Part shown: one piece after another, positions 54,450 to 64,000 of the stretch
Layout of the letters: the number at the start of each line of letters is the position of its first letter
Position numbering within the stretch: position 1 is the first letter of the stretch
Assembly (NCBI GenBank): GCA_977006965.1
Contig: OZ345371.1
Span: forward strand, 2,604,001-2,668,000
DNA: 64,000 nucleotides
DNA from: Phymatolithon calcareum
Lineage: Eukaryota; Rhodophyta; Florideophyceae; Hapalidiales
Reading direction: 5' to 3'
Notes under the pieces: model-generated
The model's database searches: none
What the model was told of the DNA's origin: nothing
Seen by the model: the letters and a program-made list of their open reading frames with translations, nothing else
Made by a program: the position numbers and the translations under genes

Positions 54450-54977
54450 CTTGAAGCTCAACATCATCTGTGAATAATTGCGCTGGGCTGTCTGAGACGT
54501 TTCCGTCTGTCTTGGATACGGCTTCAGGGATTGTGTCCGTGAATATATTGTATAGGCATGGACTAAGACGTGAACCTTGGGGCACTACGCGGTCGATGAT
54601 TCACCACGTTTCTGTCTCGTCGCCAGCTGATGTGACCCATGAGGGTTTTAACAGATATACAAACATCTTTGTTTTTTCTTCAGGGAGTTTCTCCGTCAGC
54701 CTCTTCATGATGATATCCCTTCGCTCACTATCGTATGCCGCGGATAAGTCGAGAACTTCCATGAACGGATGTCCCTTTTTCATTGTGTTTTTTGCCCCGA
54801 GTATAGCGAGATATGTGCTTCTGTCTTTCCGAAAACCCAGCTGAACCTTTTTGAAGCCGTGGTTCTCGCGTATTTATGCATCTAGAGCTGAGTCAATGAT
54901 TTTCCTGGCTTAACTTAAGAGAGATATGGGCCTGTAGTTTGCTGCGACATGAGCTGAGACTTTCTTGTATAACGTCA

Positions 54978-55372
54978 CCTCCGGCGCGGGTGCCTGTCAC
55001 AGTACAGTTCTTCTCTGCGAGAACTATGTTCTGAACGCAGTGTTGAAGACGACTGAAACGGCCGGGACCAAGCACACCAGTTACACTCCGATTTGAATGA
55101 ACTTCACCGGACTGCACATTCAAGAACGTATGGATGTCATGGTGCGCAATCTCGGCAGCTACAGTGTCATTGGCAAGCTGTGTAATCACTGGGAGCGAAA
55201 AGATAAGTTTGGGTTTATATTGAAAGAGGTGATCTCTCTCTGATGCGATGCCTCCGTCTAAAATGCGATCAGGATCACCGCTTATATAGGGCGGGGGCGA
55301 GCAATTGCACACCCTATCAAAAAAGGGGGACACTAACCAACGCTAGACTAATGTAATCACTGAGAGTGAAAA
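54978..55372 (-). repeat. Promoter-like interspersed repeat, copy 2
   Basis: At its right end it matches 8470-8640 in opposite orientation, with CCCTATATAAGCGG on the minus strand near 55285. Its left end meets the F2 LINE exactly where the reverse transcriptase frame is cut, so it may be the LTR or leader of an element inserted there. Confidence 0.45.
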
Positions 55373-55924
55373 TGTCGTTCATTACACCACGGCAGCGTTG
55401 TGTGTCTACAATTGGAAGACGTACATCGCAGTCGAGCAAGTTCAGGCGCACATGCTCATGGCACAATTCTCAACAATACAGCAAGTGAACTAGTTGGAAA
55501 GCACAGACATTCAGAAGGAATTCCAGTAGAATCCATTCTATCAATTGGGTCTTCATCCATAGTGACTGAAGTTGTAGGAGTTTTAGCACCTGCAATTAGT
55601 GCTGTTAGCATGCTTGGAGTTCAAAAGACGATAAGAGTTTAGGGTCTTCCATTTGAAATGATAGGCGCGTTCACTTTCCCAGCGGCATTCATTCATTTCA
55701 AAGTCGTTTATGCAAGGGACCTCTTGGTATTCTCAGAAGGGCAGGGAGAATGTCAATTTATTTTTTCTTGGAGTGCTCTTACATTTGGCCTACAAGACAT
55801 GAAGATAATTAGCAAAGGAAGAAGAAGTTGGAGCATTTTGTTTCCAAATGAGGAAAATGAAAAAGCGTCTCTTTGAACGCGAAACGTTTCCCCAAGCATC
55901 AGCAGCTGAAATGGAAGCTTATAA
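55373..55924. other. No recognisable gene
   Basis: An 80-codon plus frame (55400-55642) is rich in Val, Ser and Ile without a motif. Nothing further. Confidence 0.4.
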
Positions 55925-56176
55925 TAAAGATTTTGAGGAAACTCACTACATGGCCACCAAAAGTTGGCAAAATTCACTACATGGCCATCACAAGCCGTAT
56001 CTACTACTCACCCCTAGCCAAGCGTACTTTCATAACTTACTCTAGCCAAAACTATTACTCATCCGTTTGTCAAAGCAATCTATGGGACAGTAAAATTTAT
56101 TGCGCGCGCTACTCTCTACACTTTAGATCCTCATCGCAAGCAGCATCTCCGTCATCACAACCGGCAAGGTCGACAA

Positions 56177-56602
56177 TCATGGACTGAGCCGCTTTGTCGA
56201 TGTGTTTTCGTTTCGCCTCGACGACGATGTCGATGCTGGGTCTCTCGCATGTCTGCGAAAAGTGACCAGTGTTTCTCCACGAGGAACAGTGACGGGCCTC
56301 ATTTCGGACGGAAAGTGGGGCCTCTTGCGCTTGCGGTCCGGCTTAGCCACATGGTCAAACGGCACCAAATCATCATGTACGAGCTGGTCGCCAGCGATTG
56401 CATCACGCGTGATGCTGCCCGCATGCTGCTTTGCCCACGTTCTCAACGTCCATACGTCCCCGAACCAGTGATCGTTCCACGTGCCGAACGACACCCGATG
56501 CTGCATCAAGCGCCTAGTGTCTATTTTACGAACCCCCTCAATTGAGGGGCGATTTGAAAGCTCAAAAAAATCCATAAAGCAAATTCGAAACAGATCGCTC
56601 AT
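56177..56602 (-). pseudogene. Basic frame near the MULE 3' end
   Basis: A 141-codon minus frame with a KPDRKRKRPHFP basic patch that could be a nuclear-localisation-like region. Not recognised. It starts beside the 16-bp palindrome at 56534. Confidence 0.3.
56534..56549. repeat. 16-bp perfect palindrome
   Basis: CCCCTCAATTGAGGGG. Its core recurs twice at 58435-58470. Confidence 0.9.
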
Positions 56603-57457
56603 GCCATATTCATAAAGCCTGGCTCATCTTCTGTGCGAGGAGTACCCAAACTACTACCTTAATTTCGCTTCGTTCGGTGCTAGAAACGAAAATATGTTGG
56701 TCACTCAGAAGTTTCAGACCTGCCATTCCAGGAGAAAAACACCGGCCGCGCGCGGTCGGTACATCAGTGCACACCAAGACAGCATCTGTAGGCGGTCTAT
56801 AAGAGTGCTCCAGATTATGCGGAGCCATTTCGAAGTCAAAAAAGGTGAGTAGTATGGTTCAGAATGTACTCGGGGAAAAAATCAATGGTCGCGCGAGCAT
56901 GTCACATCGTATGAAATGGGTTCTGATTCGTCATCCATTGAAGAAGACAAAGATTAAGACAGTCCACATTGTCAACTTCAACGCAGAGAACGCTGTCGTT
57001 GACATTCCAGACGCTGAAAAGCTTGAACCGAGCCAACACCGGCAAAAGCGCGGTATAGCCTAGGCCTGCTTACAGTGATCATCCTTGCCAATCTTCATCG
57101 CGAAACGCCTGTTTATCGTCTACAGTCGAGATCACATGCTCCTCAGAAGGGCATAAAAGCTTCGATGAAACCTTCAGAAGCTCTAAACGCCCTCTTCCGA
57201 GCACTCTCGCCTAAGTCTTACAAGGCCCTTGAGACCAAACATTGCACCGGGAACTTGATGTCATCACGCCCGACCGCGAGCCGAATACGTGCGCTCATTG
57301 GGTCCCAAGGTACAAGCGCAAGTTCTATGTCCGTTTTAGAGACGATTTTACTCTCAGTTGGTGAAACTTCGCACTCTAAACAGAGACTTCTTATTCGAGA
57401 TTTGTGGTATTGGACTTCATTCAAAGTACGATTGCGTGGTGACGACGTTTCCCCAAG

Positions 57458-57802
57458 TTACCTGCGAAAATTTGCTGCTTGGACGTCCGCTAAGCTGAGA
57501 AGAAAGGGTCGAAAAGAGACTACAGTGACAGAGCCTATTAAGTTTTTCGAAATACTCGTCCTCATGGCAAGAGTTGAGTTCGGCGCTGAGAGCGCTTTCT
57601 GGAAGTCTACCAGGCCGAAGAAGTATCTCCCTGGCCCTTCTTCTTCCGAAACAGTGATGCCGGTGGGAGAATACCTCCGGTTGATTTCATGCAGAGTGAA
57701 ATCAAGAGAATTAGGCGACATATACGCTGCGCAGTACCGCTGGTCACCTCGGTCAAGATTATGTCGATCCCACGAATGACCACAGAAAGCACACTGTGTC
57801 AA
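57458..57802 (-). pseudogene. Cys/His-rich frame inside the MULE
   Basis: A 114-codon frame beginning MTQCAFCGHSWDRHN...C, which could be a zinc-knuckle-like C-terminal region downstream of SWIM. A longer overlapping plus frame (57075-57779, 234 codons) has no recognisable motif; I cannot tell which, if either, was coding. Confidence 0.35.
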
Positions 57803-58343
57803 AGAGATTTTGAAGGCGAGATGGCCTATGGAATGGTAGTTCTGTGCTGCCTGATGGCCGCGTATGCCGGTACAAGGCGCATTGCATGTGTGGATTCATA
57901 CTTAGCGAGTACTGACTCTGCAGACACTCAACAAGTGCGCCTATAGTTCATAGGGGCCATCTAACTCTTCTGGCGATTTTCTAGGTTGTTAGCTAGTTGT
58001 TATTCTCTGGTTACCATGCAGAGTGTCGGCAGCACATGACGTAGTGAAGGTTTTGTGAAGTGCCGGAAGAGCAACTCATCGATAGCATTTGACACGCGCA
58101 TTACTTGTCGACGTTCAGTTGCGCCAGAGCGTACATTTGCATTCGAGAGCAGTGTTGGACGCCACGTTACCCCTAAGAAAAGTAAAAGGATACTTTCAGA
58201 GGTCATGATGACAAGCTTTGTTGTGCAAAACAACTGCAGAGTTTGAAAATGCAAGACCTCGACCATAGTGTTCTCACAATGTAATACGCTTGATAGTGCC
58301 ACAATAAACATTTGCGACATTTCTACTGTTAGTAACTGCTTCA

Positions 58344-58595
58344 CTAAGCATGCTGAAGACATCTATGAGCTTGGCACTGTTGATGCGCTTGATAGCGAGT
58401 AACTTTCATGAGCAAAAAATTAAATGAATCTCTTCCCTCAATTGAGGGAAAAGTGCCCCTCAATTGAGGGAAAATTTCCGTAAAAAAGACACTAGAAGCG
58501 TAGAAAACTGCAGCGACGACGTGGCTACATGGCCGTTGGTGCTCTTCAAAGTGGCGGCAGGAACATGTAGCACGGTAATCGCTGCTAACTGTCAC
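58344..58595 (-). pseudogene. SWIM zinc-binding segment of MULE transposase
   Basis: Reads TCSCRHFEEHQRPCSHVVAAVF, matching the SWIM pattern C-x-C...C-x-H. In Mutator-like transposases SWIM follows the DDE catalytic domain. Here it lies only about 320 bp from the element's 5' end, so the catalytic part has been deleted. The frame continues upstream to about 58640 with RSEETSFNVTVSSDYRA. Confidence 0.85.
58435..58470. repeat. Two copies of 14-bp palindrome
   Basis: CCCTCAATTGAGGG at 58435-58448 and again at 58457-58470, 22 bp apart, so on the same face after two helical turns. They sit inside the SWIM frame. Confidence 0.9.
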
Positions 58596-58923
58596 ATTGA
58601 ATGATGTCTCTTCACTACGAACAAACAGCTGAGCGTGCTTACGTTAATGCGGAAGGTGCAACTGATTACAGATGAGTGTCAGGCGCTTTTTGTTGCGCTT
58701 CGCCACGAGCTGGGCCTTGCTCATCGACGTCCTGTGGCAGATCACGATGTTGACAACGTCGTCAAAGCTTGATCCAGCGTAGTCGCCCACCTGTAGAACG
58801 AGCTTCTTCTTTTCCATGATTTCGGAATGGTTAGTGCGGGAGCTGCAGACGAACACGACAACGTGCTTACAGTAGTAGATTTGGTGAGAGATGGCCATGT
58901 AGTGAATTTCCTCATAAAGATTT

Positions 58924-61035
58924 ACTCTTCTTCTTTGAATTTCTGACTTTGGATTCCGAAAAATGCCAAAATAGTATAACACGAAAGTATCATAGATCCT
59001 TTATTTTCAATGCCTAGCAGCTAGCAAGCTTTTGGAGCGATCTGCATATATTTGTGATCGCGTTTGACTCATGCAGCGTGGAAGCCTTGGACTGAGTTTG
59101 AGTCCCTTTGTTTATGGACACTGCGTAAAAAGAGCGTCACTATTCACCTGGTTGGATTGGCATCTTGTTTCAAAAAGCAGTTCGATTGTGCTCTGCATTG
59201 TTACGTGTCTAATGTGTACGTGCAGGATATCGAGGGCATTCGAATAGCAACTGAGTTGCCCTTGATTTCTGAGATTTAACTGAGTATTTGGCAATAATAA
59301 TCTTCTGACGAGTCTTTAACTGAGGTGCTGCACAAATTCTGAGGTATTGATTTGTGGCGTAGTAAAGCTGCCAGTGAAGCAAAAGTTTACGGAGAATCTG
59401 CGTCTCAACAAATTTGGGATTAGCCATACATAGGCGATAATCATCATGGTCGATACTGGGGCATTCCCAGTCCTTGCACTCCCACAATACGGTCATAAAA
59501 CAATACAAAAAGTAGAGTTAATTTTGAGCTTGTGTGTTCTGGAAGGACCCAATCGTTCAATAAGACCTACGGTGTTCCAGCCGTCTGAAATCAGTGCAGC
59601 GTAGCGCGGCTAATAAATGGAATAAGGCTTCTTTGCGTACTGTATGGAACCTCATTCTACGCCTCCTGCCAGGCCTCGCCTCCGACATCCCCATGTTTTC
59701 CATTCGACTGGAAAAAGAGAGAAATGGGAATGCTTCAATTTAGGCTGAATGCAGTGGTAATTCGATACACAGCCGACTTCAACTGCAGTCCTCAGTCCTG
59801 TTCTAGAACAAACATGCCAAACGCGATACTCACCGACCAGTGTTCTTCTATTGCGTTGCCTCTTGCAAAGACTGTTATTTTGCTAACAAACTAATCATTT
59901 TTTCTGCTCAAGCGGTACAGAAGAATGCTCAAATACAACGTAATCGCTCTTCGCGCTGCTCCGTGATAAGGGAACAAGCGAAGATTTCTCTGAAGCGCAG
60001 TGGGGCGTGGGAATAGGCAGAAAGGCATATTCCCGTGCGTAAGAAAATTGCATTGCGGCATCAGTATCTATATACTATCTTTGCTGCGCCTCTGTCAGTG
60101 ATCTTCGAAGGTGAACTTAGTAGACAGCGCCGTTCTGTGGGCACTACTATGGCCTACAGCGAGAAAACGGGTTGCGAGAAAGCTTGTCGTTTAAGGTTTA
60201 CTACAATATGACTTGCCAGACTGCGGTATCAATCCTCGATCATTGGATATTCAAAGCCAGAATTTCCTTGCTTTCCAAAACAAATGCTTCTCATAAATGT
60301 ATCGAAAAAATAGTGTCTTTCTAGTTTCTCTAGACTTTCGTGATGTCAATTTGTGGCCCGTACTAAATGCTGCGCTTGTATCAATTGAACGCGTACTGTA
60401 CTCGACCGTACTCCCGCATTGCTCGTGTATTCCTATGACTGTGGGGCTTTTAAAAATAAACTTTCAAGAAAAGTACTCCGACATTGTCCGTCCGTCCTGT
60501 CCTTCCTTTCGATCACGCGAGACCCCGGAGAGCCAACGACACGTGCGCCGGGAGGAATACTTCCGTGGATAATGAAACAGGTATGTAAATTTTTTGTGAT
60601 CAGACTGGTGTTTTCCGATCACATGAGGAATATTATCCATCTACTGCAGAAGCTGCAATACATCAACGATATACTGCAGCTCTCCACACCTAATTGTAGG
60701 TTTCCATAGTTCTGGCCCCTTAGATGTTTATAGTGAGAAACAGAGATTAAGCCTTATTACCTGATTTCGCACAATCTTCCTCAGACGCAGCCGAGAATCA
60801 GTATAATATACGGATTATTGCTGATGCGCGCGAAGAGCCTATTTTGCGAATCGGACTCACTTCCCTCCAAAGTGAACTGTGCTCCATTTTGACATTCCAA
60901 GCTACTCTCAACGATGCGCGGACGGTCATGAGTCTTTTCTATGCAGTTCGTACTGGCTAAAGTTCCGACTCTTTGCCACACTGCATCCACGGCTGCACAG
61001 AAACTTCCTCCCCCGTATTGTCCTTTCAGTCATTG
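58924..61035. other. No recognisable gene
   Basis: Contains short frames only: 59209-59508 (minus, 99 codons), 60297-60572 (plus, 91 codons) and 60879-61100 (plus). None has a known motif. Exons of a spliced gene cannot be excluded. Confidence 0.4.
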
Positions 61036-61051
61036 CCTTCATTATTAAAAG

Positions 61052-61128
61052 AGGTAAGTTACCCCAAGCGTCAGCAGATGCGTTGGTAACTTTTCAATAA
61101 TAATCTCTTTCTTCTTCTCCTTCATTAT
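61052..61128 (+). mobile_element. Short element S, copy 2 (77 bp), intron-like
   Basis: Flanked by CCTTCATTATTAAAAG at 61036-61051 and 61129-61144. It starts AGGTAAGT, a consensus splice donor, and is followed by a pyrimidine tract and ...AAAG before G, an acceptor-like end. It lies about 100 bp upstream of the GMC gene. It could be a SINE-like insertion or an insertion that created an intron. Confidence 0.8.
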
Positions 61129-61170
61129 TAAAAGGGCTGTACAGGATGCAATTAGCGTCGGTCGTGACTT

Positions 61171-61176
61171 TATAAG
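61171..61176 (+). promoter_or_regulatory. TATA-like box of the GMC gene
   Basis: TATAAG 61 bp upstream of the ATG at 61232. Position fits a core promoter with a short leader; inferred. Confidence 0.45.
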
Positions 61177-61231
61177 TAGCACCACGGAGATCACTCTTGA
61201 TGCCTTCTAGCACACTTCGGAAGTCTCAAAA

Positions 61232-62887
61232 ATGTATTTCTCGTTTCTTTTGCTCATCCACATCTCCCTGGGCAATACTTCCCCCGTCACCGACTACATC
61301 GTTGTTGGTGGCGGTACTGCGGGCTGTGCACTCGCAGCCCGCCTCTGCACCCGTCTTCCACATCGTCGCGTGACCCTCCTTGAGCGCGCCACACCCCTCA
61401 ATGCCAGTGAACGTTTACTAAGGAAGTCCCCCCGCCTTGCGATAGACGCACAGAATTCGCGACTTGCCGAGATCATCGAGAGCGCCCCCAATTCAGGTCT
61501 CAACGGCCGCACCAGCTTTCTTGTAACGGGAAACTCCCTCGGCGGCGCCAGCTCCATCAATAGCGGACAATGGACCCTGCCCCCGCTCTCTCAAGTGGCC
61601 GCATGGGGCTTTCGGGGGCTAACAGCCTTACGCGCGGCCTCACTTTACGCTCGTGCAGAAAGTCGCACTCGGCCGATGCAACCGCCACCGAACTTGCGTC
61701 AGGACCTGGCTGAGGAGTGGATCTCAGCTGCTCAGAAGGTTGGGCTCCCTATTCTGCAAAATCCATTCAAGGAAAGGAAGATCGAAGGCGTTTACTACAA
61801 TTTTTTAACAGTAACCAAGTCTGGAGTGCGCAATGACGCGTGCACTGCATACCTCAAACCTGTCATGAAGGACAAGTGCAAGCAAAACCTGCGATTAATT
61901 GAAGGCGCCACAGTGACTAAATTGCTGCTATCGCCGCCCACGCAATGCCCTCGTACCATGAACAAATGTATGTACGGAAACTGCCAATGCTTGCTTTCTC
62001 ATCCACAGAGGCGTCGACGAGTACGCGGCATTCAGTACATGCTTACCGCCTCGCCATTCGTCAAGCAAGTCTTGATTGCAAGGAAACAGGTTGTCATAGC
62101 GGCAGGGCCTATTGGGTCCCCTAAGCTTCTGCAGCTGTCCGGTATTGGTCCTCGCGGAGTGCTGAGAAAGGCAGGTATCCCGCTGTTGCATGAATTGCCG
62201 GTAGGCAAAAGAGTCCAGAGTCGCAGTATGGGACTCCTCCTATCTGTTTACACCCGCATGCGAACCGTGCGCGACAATAAGCCGACTGAGGTGCTTTCTG
62301 CGGCAGAACGTACAAAATTCATGTCCGGACAAGGTGGGTTACTAGGAAAGGGTCCTGCTGGAACAATTGGGCGATTCAGTAGGGACTTCTATCTGCTGAT
62401 GACAAACACATTTCCCACAACACACCTATCCGCTGGGAAACCACTCATCTTGTCAATCTGTCTTGGCCAACCAAAGTCATTTGGGAGGATCTCTGTAACT
62501 GGGCCCGATCCTTTCGCGCCACCCCAATTGTCCTTAAATTATCTTGGCGGGGATGGAGAGGCCGCACGTTTGGCAGTTTGCTTGCAGAAAATGCGCGATT
62601 TGCATGCCAAGTTGCCCAAGTCTTTGGGAGCAATGGAAGTGAGGCCCGGCGCAAACAAGAGGATCACAGAAGCTGTGGCTCGACAAAACGCAGAGTCCGC
62701 GTACCATGCTGTCGGTGGATGTGCAGTTGGAAGCGTTGTCGATGCGGACTTCAAAGTAAAGTACCTGGACGGGGTGCGAGTAGTAGATTCCAGCGTCATT
62801 CCGCGAATGCCTCGACAAGCGGGTGTGATGGCAAGTGTATACATGTTGGCGGAGCTGGCGGCGGATATTATCTGGGACGAAGACTAG
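61232..62887 (+). CDS. Secreted GMC-family FAD oxidoreductase
   Basis: 551 residues, single exon, standard family length. Residues 1-14 are a hydrophobic signal peptide, so it probably enters the secretory pathway. The FAD-binding dinucleotide fold is DYIVVGGGTAGCALAARL (21-38), followed by the acidic residue at 51. The GMC signature 1 region is TGNSLGGASSINSG (99-112) and signature 2 is GPIGSPKLLQLSGIGP (292-307). The active-site His is H492 in YHAVGGC. The second catalytic residue, usually His or Asn, aligns by hand with Gly531 in PRQAGVMAS, so it may be shifted or missing. A four-Cys patch at 239-253 is unusual and may be a lineage-specific insert with disulfides. GMC enzymes oxidise alcohols, sugars or aldehydes with O2 or another acceptor; the substrate here is unknown. 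No broken codons, so likely functional. Confidence 0.93.
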   Translation: MYFSFLLLIHISLGNTSPVTDYIVVGGGTAGCALAARLCTRLPHRRVTLLERATPLNASERLLRKSPRLAIDAQNSRLAEIIESAPNSGLNGRTSFLVTGNSLGGASSINSGQWTLPPLSQVAAWGFRGLTALRAASLYARAESRTRPMQPPPNLRQDLAEEWISAAQKVGLPILQNPFKERKIEGVYYNFLTVTKSGVRNDACTAYLKPVMKDKCKQNLRLIEGATVTKLLLSPPTQCPRTMNKCMYGNCQCLLSHPQRRRRVRGIQYMLTASPFVKQVLIARKQVVIAAGPIGSPKLLQLSGIGPRGVLRKAGIPLLHELPVGKRVQSRSMGLLLSVYTRMRTVRDNKPTEVLSAAERTKFMSGQGGLLGKGPAGTIGRFSRDFYLLMTNTFPTTHLSAGKPLILSICLGQPKSFGRISVTGPDPFAPPQLSLNYLGGDGEAARLAVCLQKMRDLHAKLPKSLGAMEVRPGANKRITEAVARQNAESAYHAVGGCAVGSVVDADFKVKYLDGVRVVDSSVIPRMPRQAGVMASVYMLAELAADIIWDED

Positions 62888-63149
62888 TTCCAAGAGCTAT
62901 GAGCTGTCTTATAAGAATGCTTGCAATCTTGAGGAGATGAAATATTTTTCATCGGCAACATCATCCCAAGCAAATCAATCCTCCTTGCTTCTTGCAAGCG
63001 CAAGTGCACTGGTATTGGGGGAATAATGTCGCGATCGGGGATTGATTGAGCTCCGACTTTCATACCATATACTAAAATTTATCAGAGATAGGTTTTAGAA
63101 TTTTTCTTGCTTTTCTGCTTTTGTTGAAATGGAACCTTTGGGGCGCAAC
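62888..63149. other. 3' flank of the GMC gene
   Basis: No gene or clear terminator signal identified. A/T-rich from about 63060. Confidence 0.4.
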
Positions 63150-63235
63150 TGAGTCTGTGTGGCTCGTCAGAAGTGTTGCCCGAAGCGTCTGCAGATGCGT
63201 TGGTACCACTGTAAGAAAAATATCAGCTTTCTTTT
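63150..63235 (+). mobile_element. Short element S, copy 3
   Basis: Core GAAGCGTCTGCAGATGCGTTGGTA followed by a pyrimidine-rich end. No flanking duplication was found. Core is cited here in shortened form elsewhere as AGCGTCTGCAGATGCGTTGG. Confidence 0.55.
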
Positions 63236-63774
63236 TTCCTATAATAAATTTTTTGGAAAATCAGACCGAAGACTAAGGATGGCTGACTACCCGAATGTAC
63301 ACTGTGCAGATTTTGTATCTCAGTATCGAAACGAATACGGATGGTAAATGACGAATTTCTACTTTCAATGTGCCCATTTAATACTGGGAAGCACATAATG
63401 CTGTCAATGTTCCATTTTGGGGAATCGCAACGCTTTTGCCAGCCTTTAACATTTGGCTCTATCTTTCGAAATGTTTTCTTCCTCATCATCGCGATACGAA
63501 GGGCGAACAAAAGCCGTGAACCAGGTAAGGTTTGCAAAACAAGTCGAAAATTTTAGGAAAGTAATGTCAGCGACACTTTTCTTTCCTCCATGAAAATCGA
63601 TCTTAAAATATCTAAATTTTAAGGTGTCCTGCAAGACTGAGAATTGCAATCTCAAACTGAAGACCCTTAGTTTTCGCTAATGTTTTAGTGGTGCGATTCA
63701 CTGTAAGTATCAGTACATTATGCTCGATCTATCTTCATTCGTCTCTCGAACCATTCTTTTCGTCACCGCAAATG
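63236..63774. other. No recognisable gene
   Basis: A/T-rich, short frames only. The left terminus of the following pogo-like element was not identified. Confidence 0.4.
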
Positions 63775-64000
63775 GGTAAGTCCGTAATGTACCTCACCAT
63801 CGCCGAGAAGAAACGCATTCTAATTGAGTGTGACCGCCGATCAAGAGAAGGGGTGTCTCTGAAACTCAATGACATCGCCGCATGGGCTGAGGAAATGCTG
63901 TAACTCTCCTTCACGCCATGCAATGATACCATATCGCGTATTCGTTCCAATAAGAATGCTATTCGTGCAGCTGATGAGTCCGAAGGCCGGAAACGGAAAA
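63772..64000 (+). pseudogene. pogo-like transposase N-terminus, partial at window edge
   Basis: Reads MGKSVMYLTIAEKKRILIE then SLKLNDIAAWAEEML, a CENP-B/psq-type helix-turn-helix as at the start of pogo/Tigger transposases. A TAA at 63901 interrupts the frame, which continues in phase with SRIRSNKNAIRAADESEGRKRK-like residues (basic linker) to the end of the window. The rest lies outside, so whether other lesions exist is unknown. Confidence 0.6.

Larger units (their letters stand above)
53240..54977 (-). mobile_element. F-family LINE (F2), 5'-truncated
   Basis: Minus strand, 5' to 3': LYKKVSAHVAANYRPISLLS (near 54900-54977), MEVLDLSAAYDSERRDIIM (54783-54601), a GSRLSPCLYNIFTDT-like region, PAQLFTDDVEL around 54460 (FTDD in place of FADD), GKSEVLKYKGLQKHTF and RLSYLGISMNNKGVTDDTAIARVRN (54309-53875). 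The HQAERFAL...EEYFG C-terminal region and a tail at about 53268 follow. A 62-bp element is inserted at 54388. Frames are broken by several frameshifts. Confidence 0.8.
55934..58914 (-). mobile_element. Mutator-like element with 9-bp target duplication
   Basis: Ends read TGAGGAAA...TTTCCTCA and share a longer inverted repeat (GAGGAAA(C/T)TCACTACATGGCCA, and further TATCTACTACT / AAATCTACTACT). TAAAGATTT occurs directly outside both ends (55925-55933 and 58915-58923), 9 bp as in Mutator elements. The left end repeats TTCACTACATGGCCA a second time. Inside are a SWIM zinc-binding piece and other minus-strand frames but no catalytic domain, so it is non-autonomous. Confidence 0.9.

Noticed and set aside
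60879-61100. Plus frame ending ...ASADALVTFQ as an exon
   Set aside because: The same ASADALVTF ending appears at 54.4 kb because both frames run into copies of the short element S; it is not evidence for a gene.

Overview
The window reads as eukaryotic nuclear DNA dominated by transposable elements. I see no operons, Shine-Dalgarno-led gene runs, CRISPR arrays, rRNA or tRNA genes. Only three coding sequences look intact: two near-identical copies of an unrecognised ~690-residue protein (372-2444 and 32699-34777, both minus) and one secreted GMC-type flavin oxidoreductase (61232-62887, plus). All three are single uninterrupted reading frames with a TATA-like box upstream (lost in one copy). 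An intron-poor genome with gene islands in nested retroelement and DNA-transposon debris would fit a multicellular red alga or another compact protist lineage. That placement is inference, not something the sequence proves.

Layout. 1-3525 is one copy of a segmental duplication carrying the unknown gene; its partner is 32350-35860. 3545-8440 is a triple nest: a LINE tail (family F) split by an RNase H-bearing LINE (family R), itself split by a hAT transposon with an 8-bp target duplication. 8470-17940 holds a long minus-strand LINE (endonuclease, reverse transcriptase, C-terminal region), apparently split by a second, decayed hAT with ~120-bp tandem repeats beside it. 18-25 kb contains a pogo/Tigger-like transposase relic, a third hAT relic, a fragment related to the first hAT, and LINE tails. 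25.25-29.94 kb is a decayed Ty1/copia element with both LTRs. 30278-31017 is a small pogo-type element with near-perfect inverted repeats and TA duplications.

37-52 kb is a dense LINE cluster. Five insertions of one family (C) each have exact 12-14 bp target duplications. Two solo-LTR-like elements of 754 and 898 bp sit inside other LINEs with 5-bp duplications, exact in one and one mismatch in the other. 53.2-54.98 kb is another F-family LINE carrying a 62-bp insertion. 55934-58914 is a Mutator-like element with a 9-bp target duplication that keeps a SWIM zinc-binding segment but has no recognisable catalytic domain. 61-64 kb holds the GMC oxidoreductase, two copies of the short element, and the start of another pogo-like transposase running off the right edge.

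How it fits together. Exact target duplications let many insertions be ordered in time. Several LINE families (C, D, E, G) lack RNase H but share a C-terminal block centred on a [K/R]H-x-QLA...RFP motif that I cannot match to a named domain. The unknown gene pair shows a sharp central tract of near identity between copies that differ by roughly 7-10% elsewhere, which suggests gene conversion. All percentages are by-eye estimates; no search or alignment program was run.
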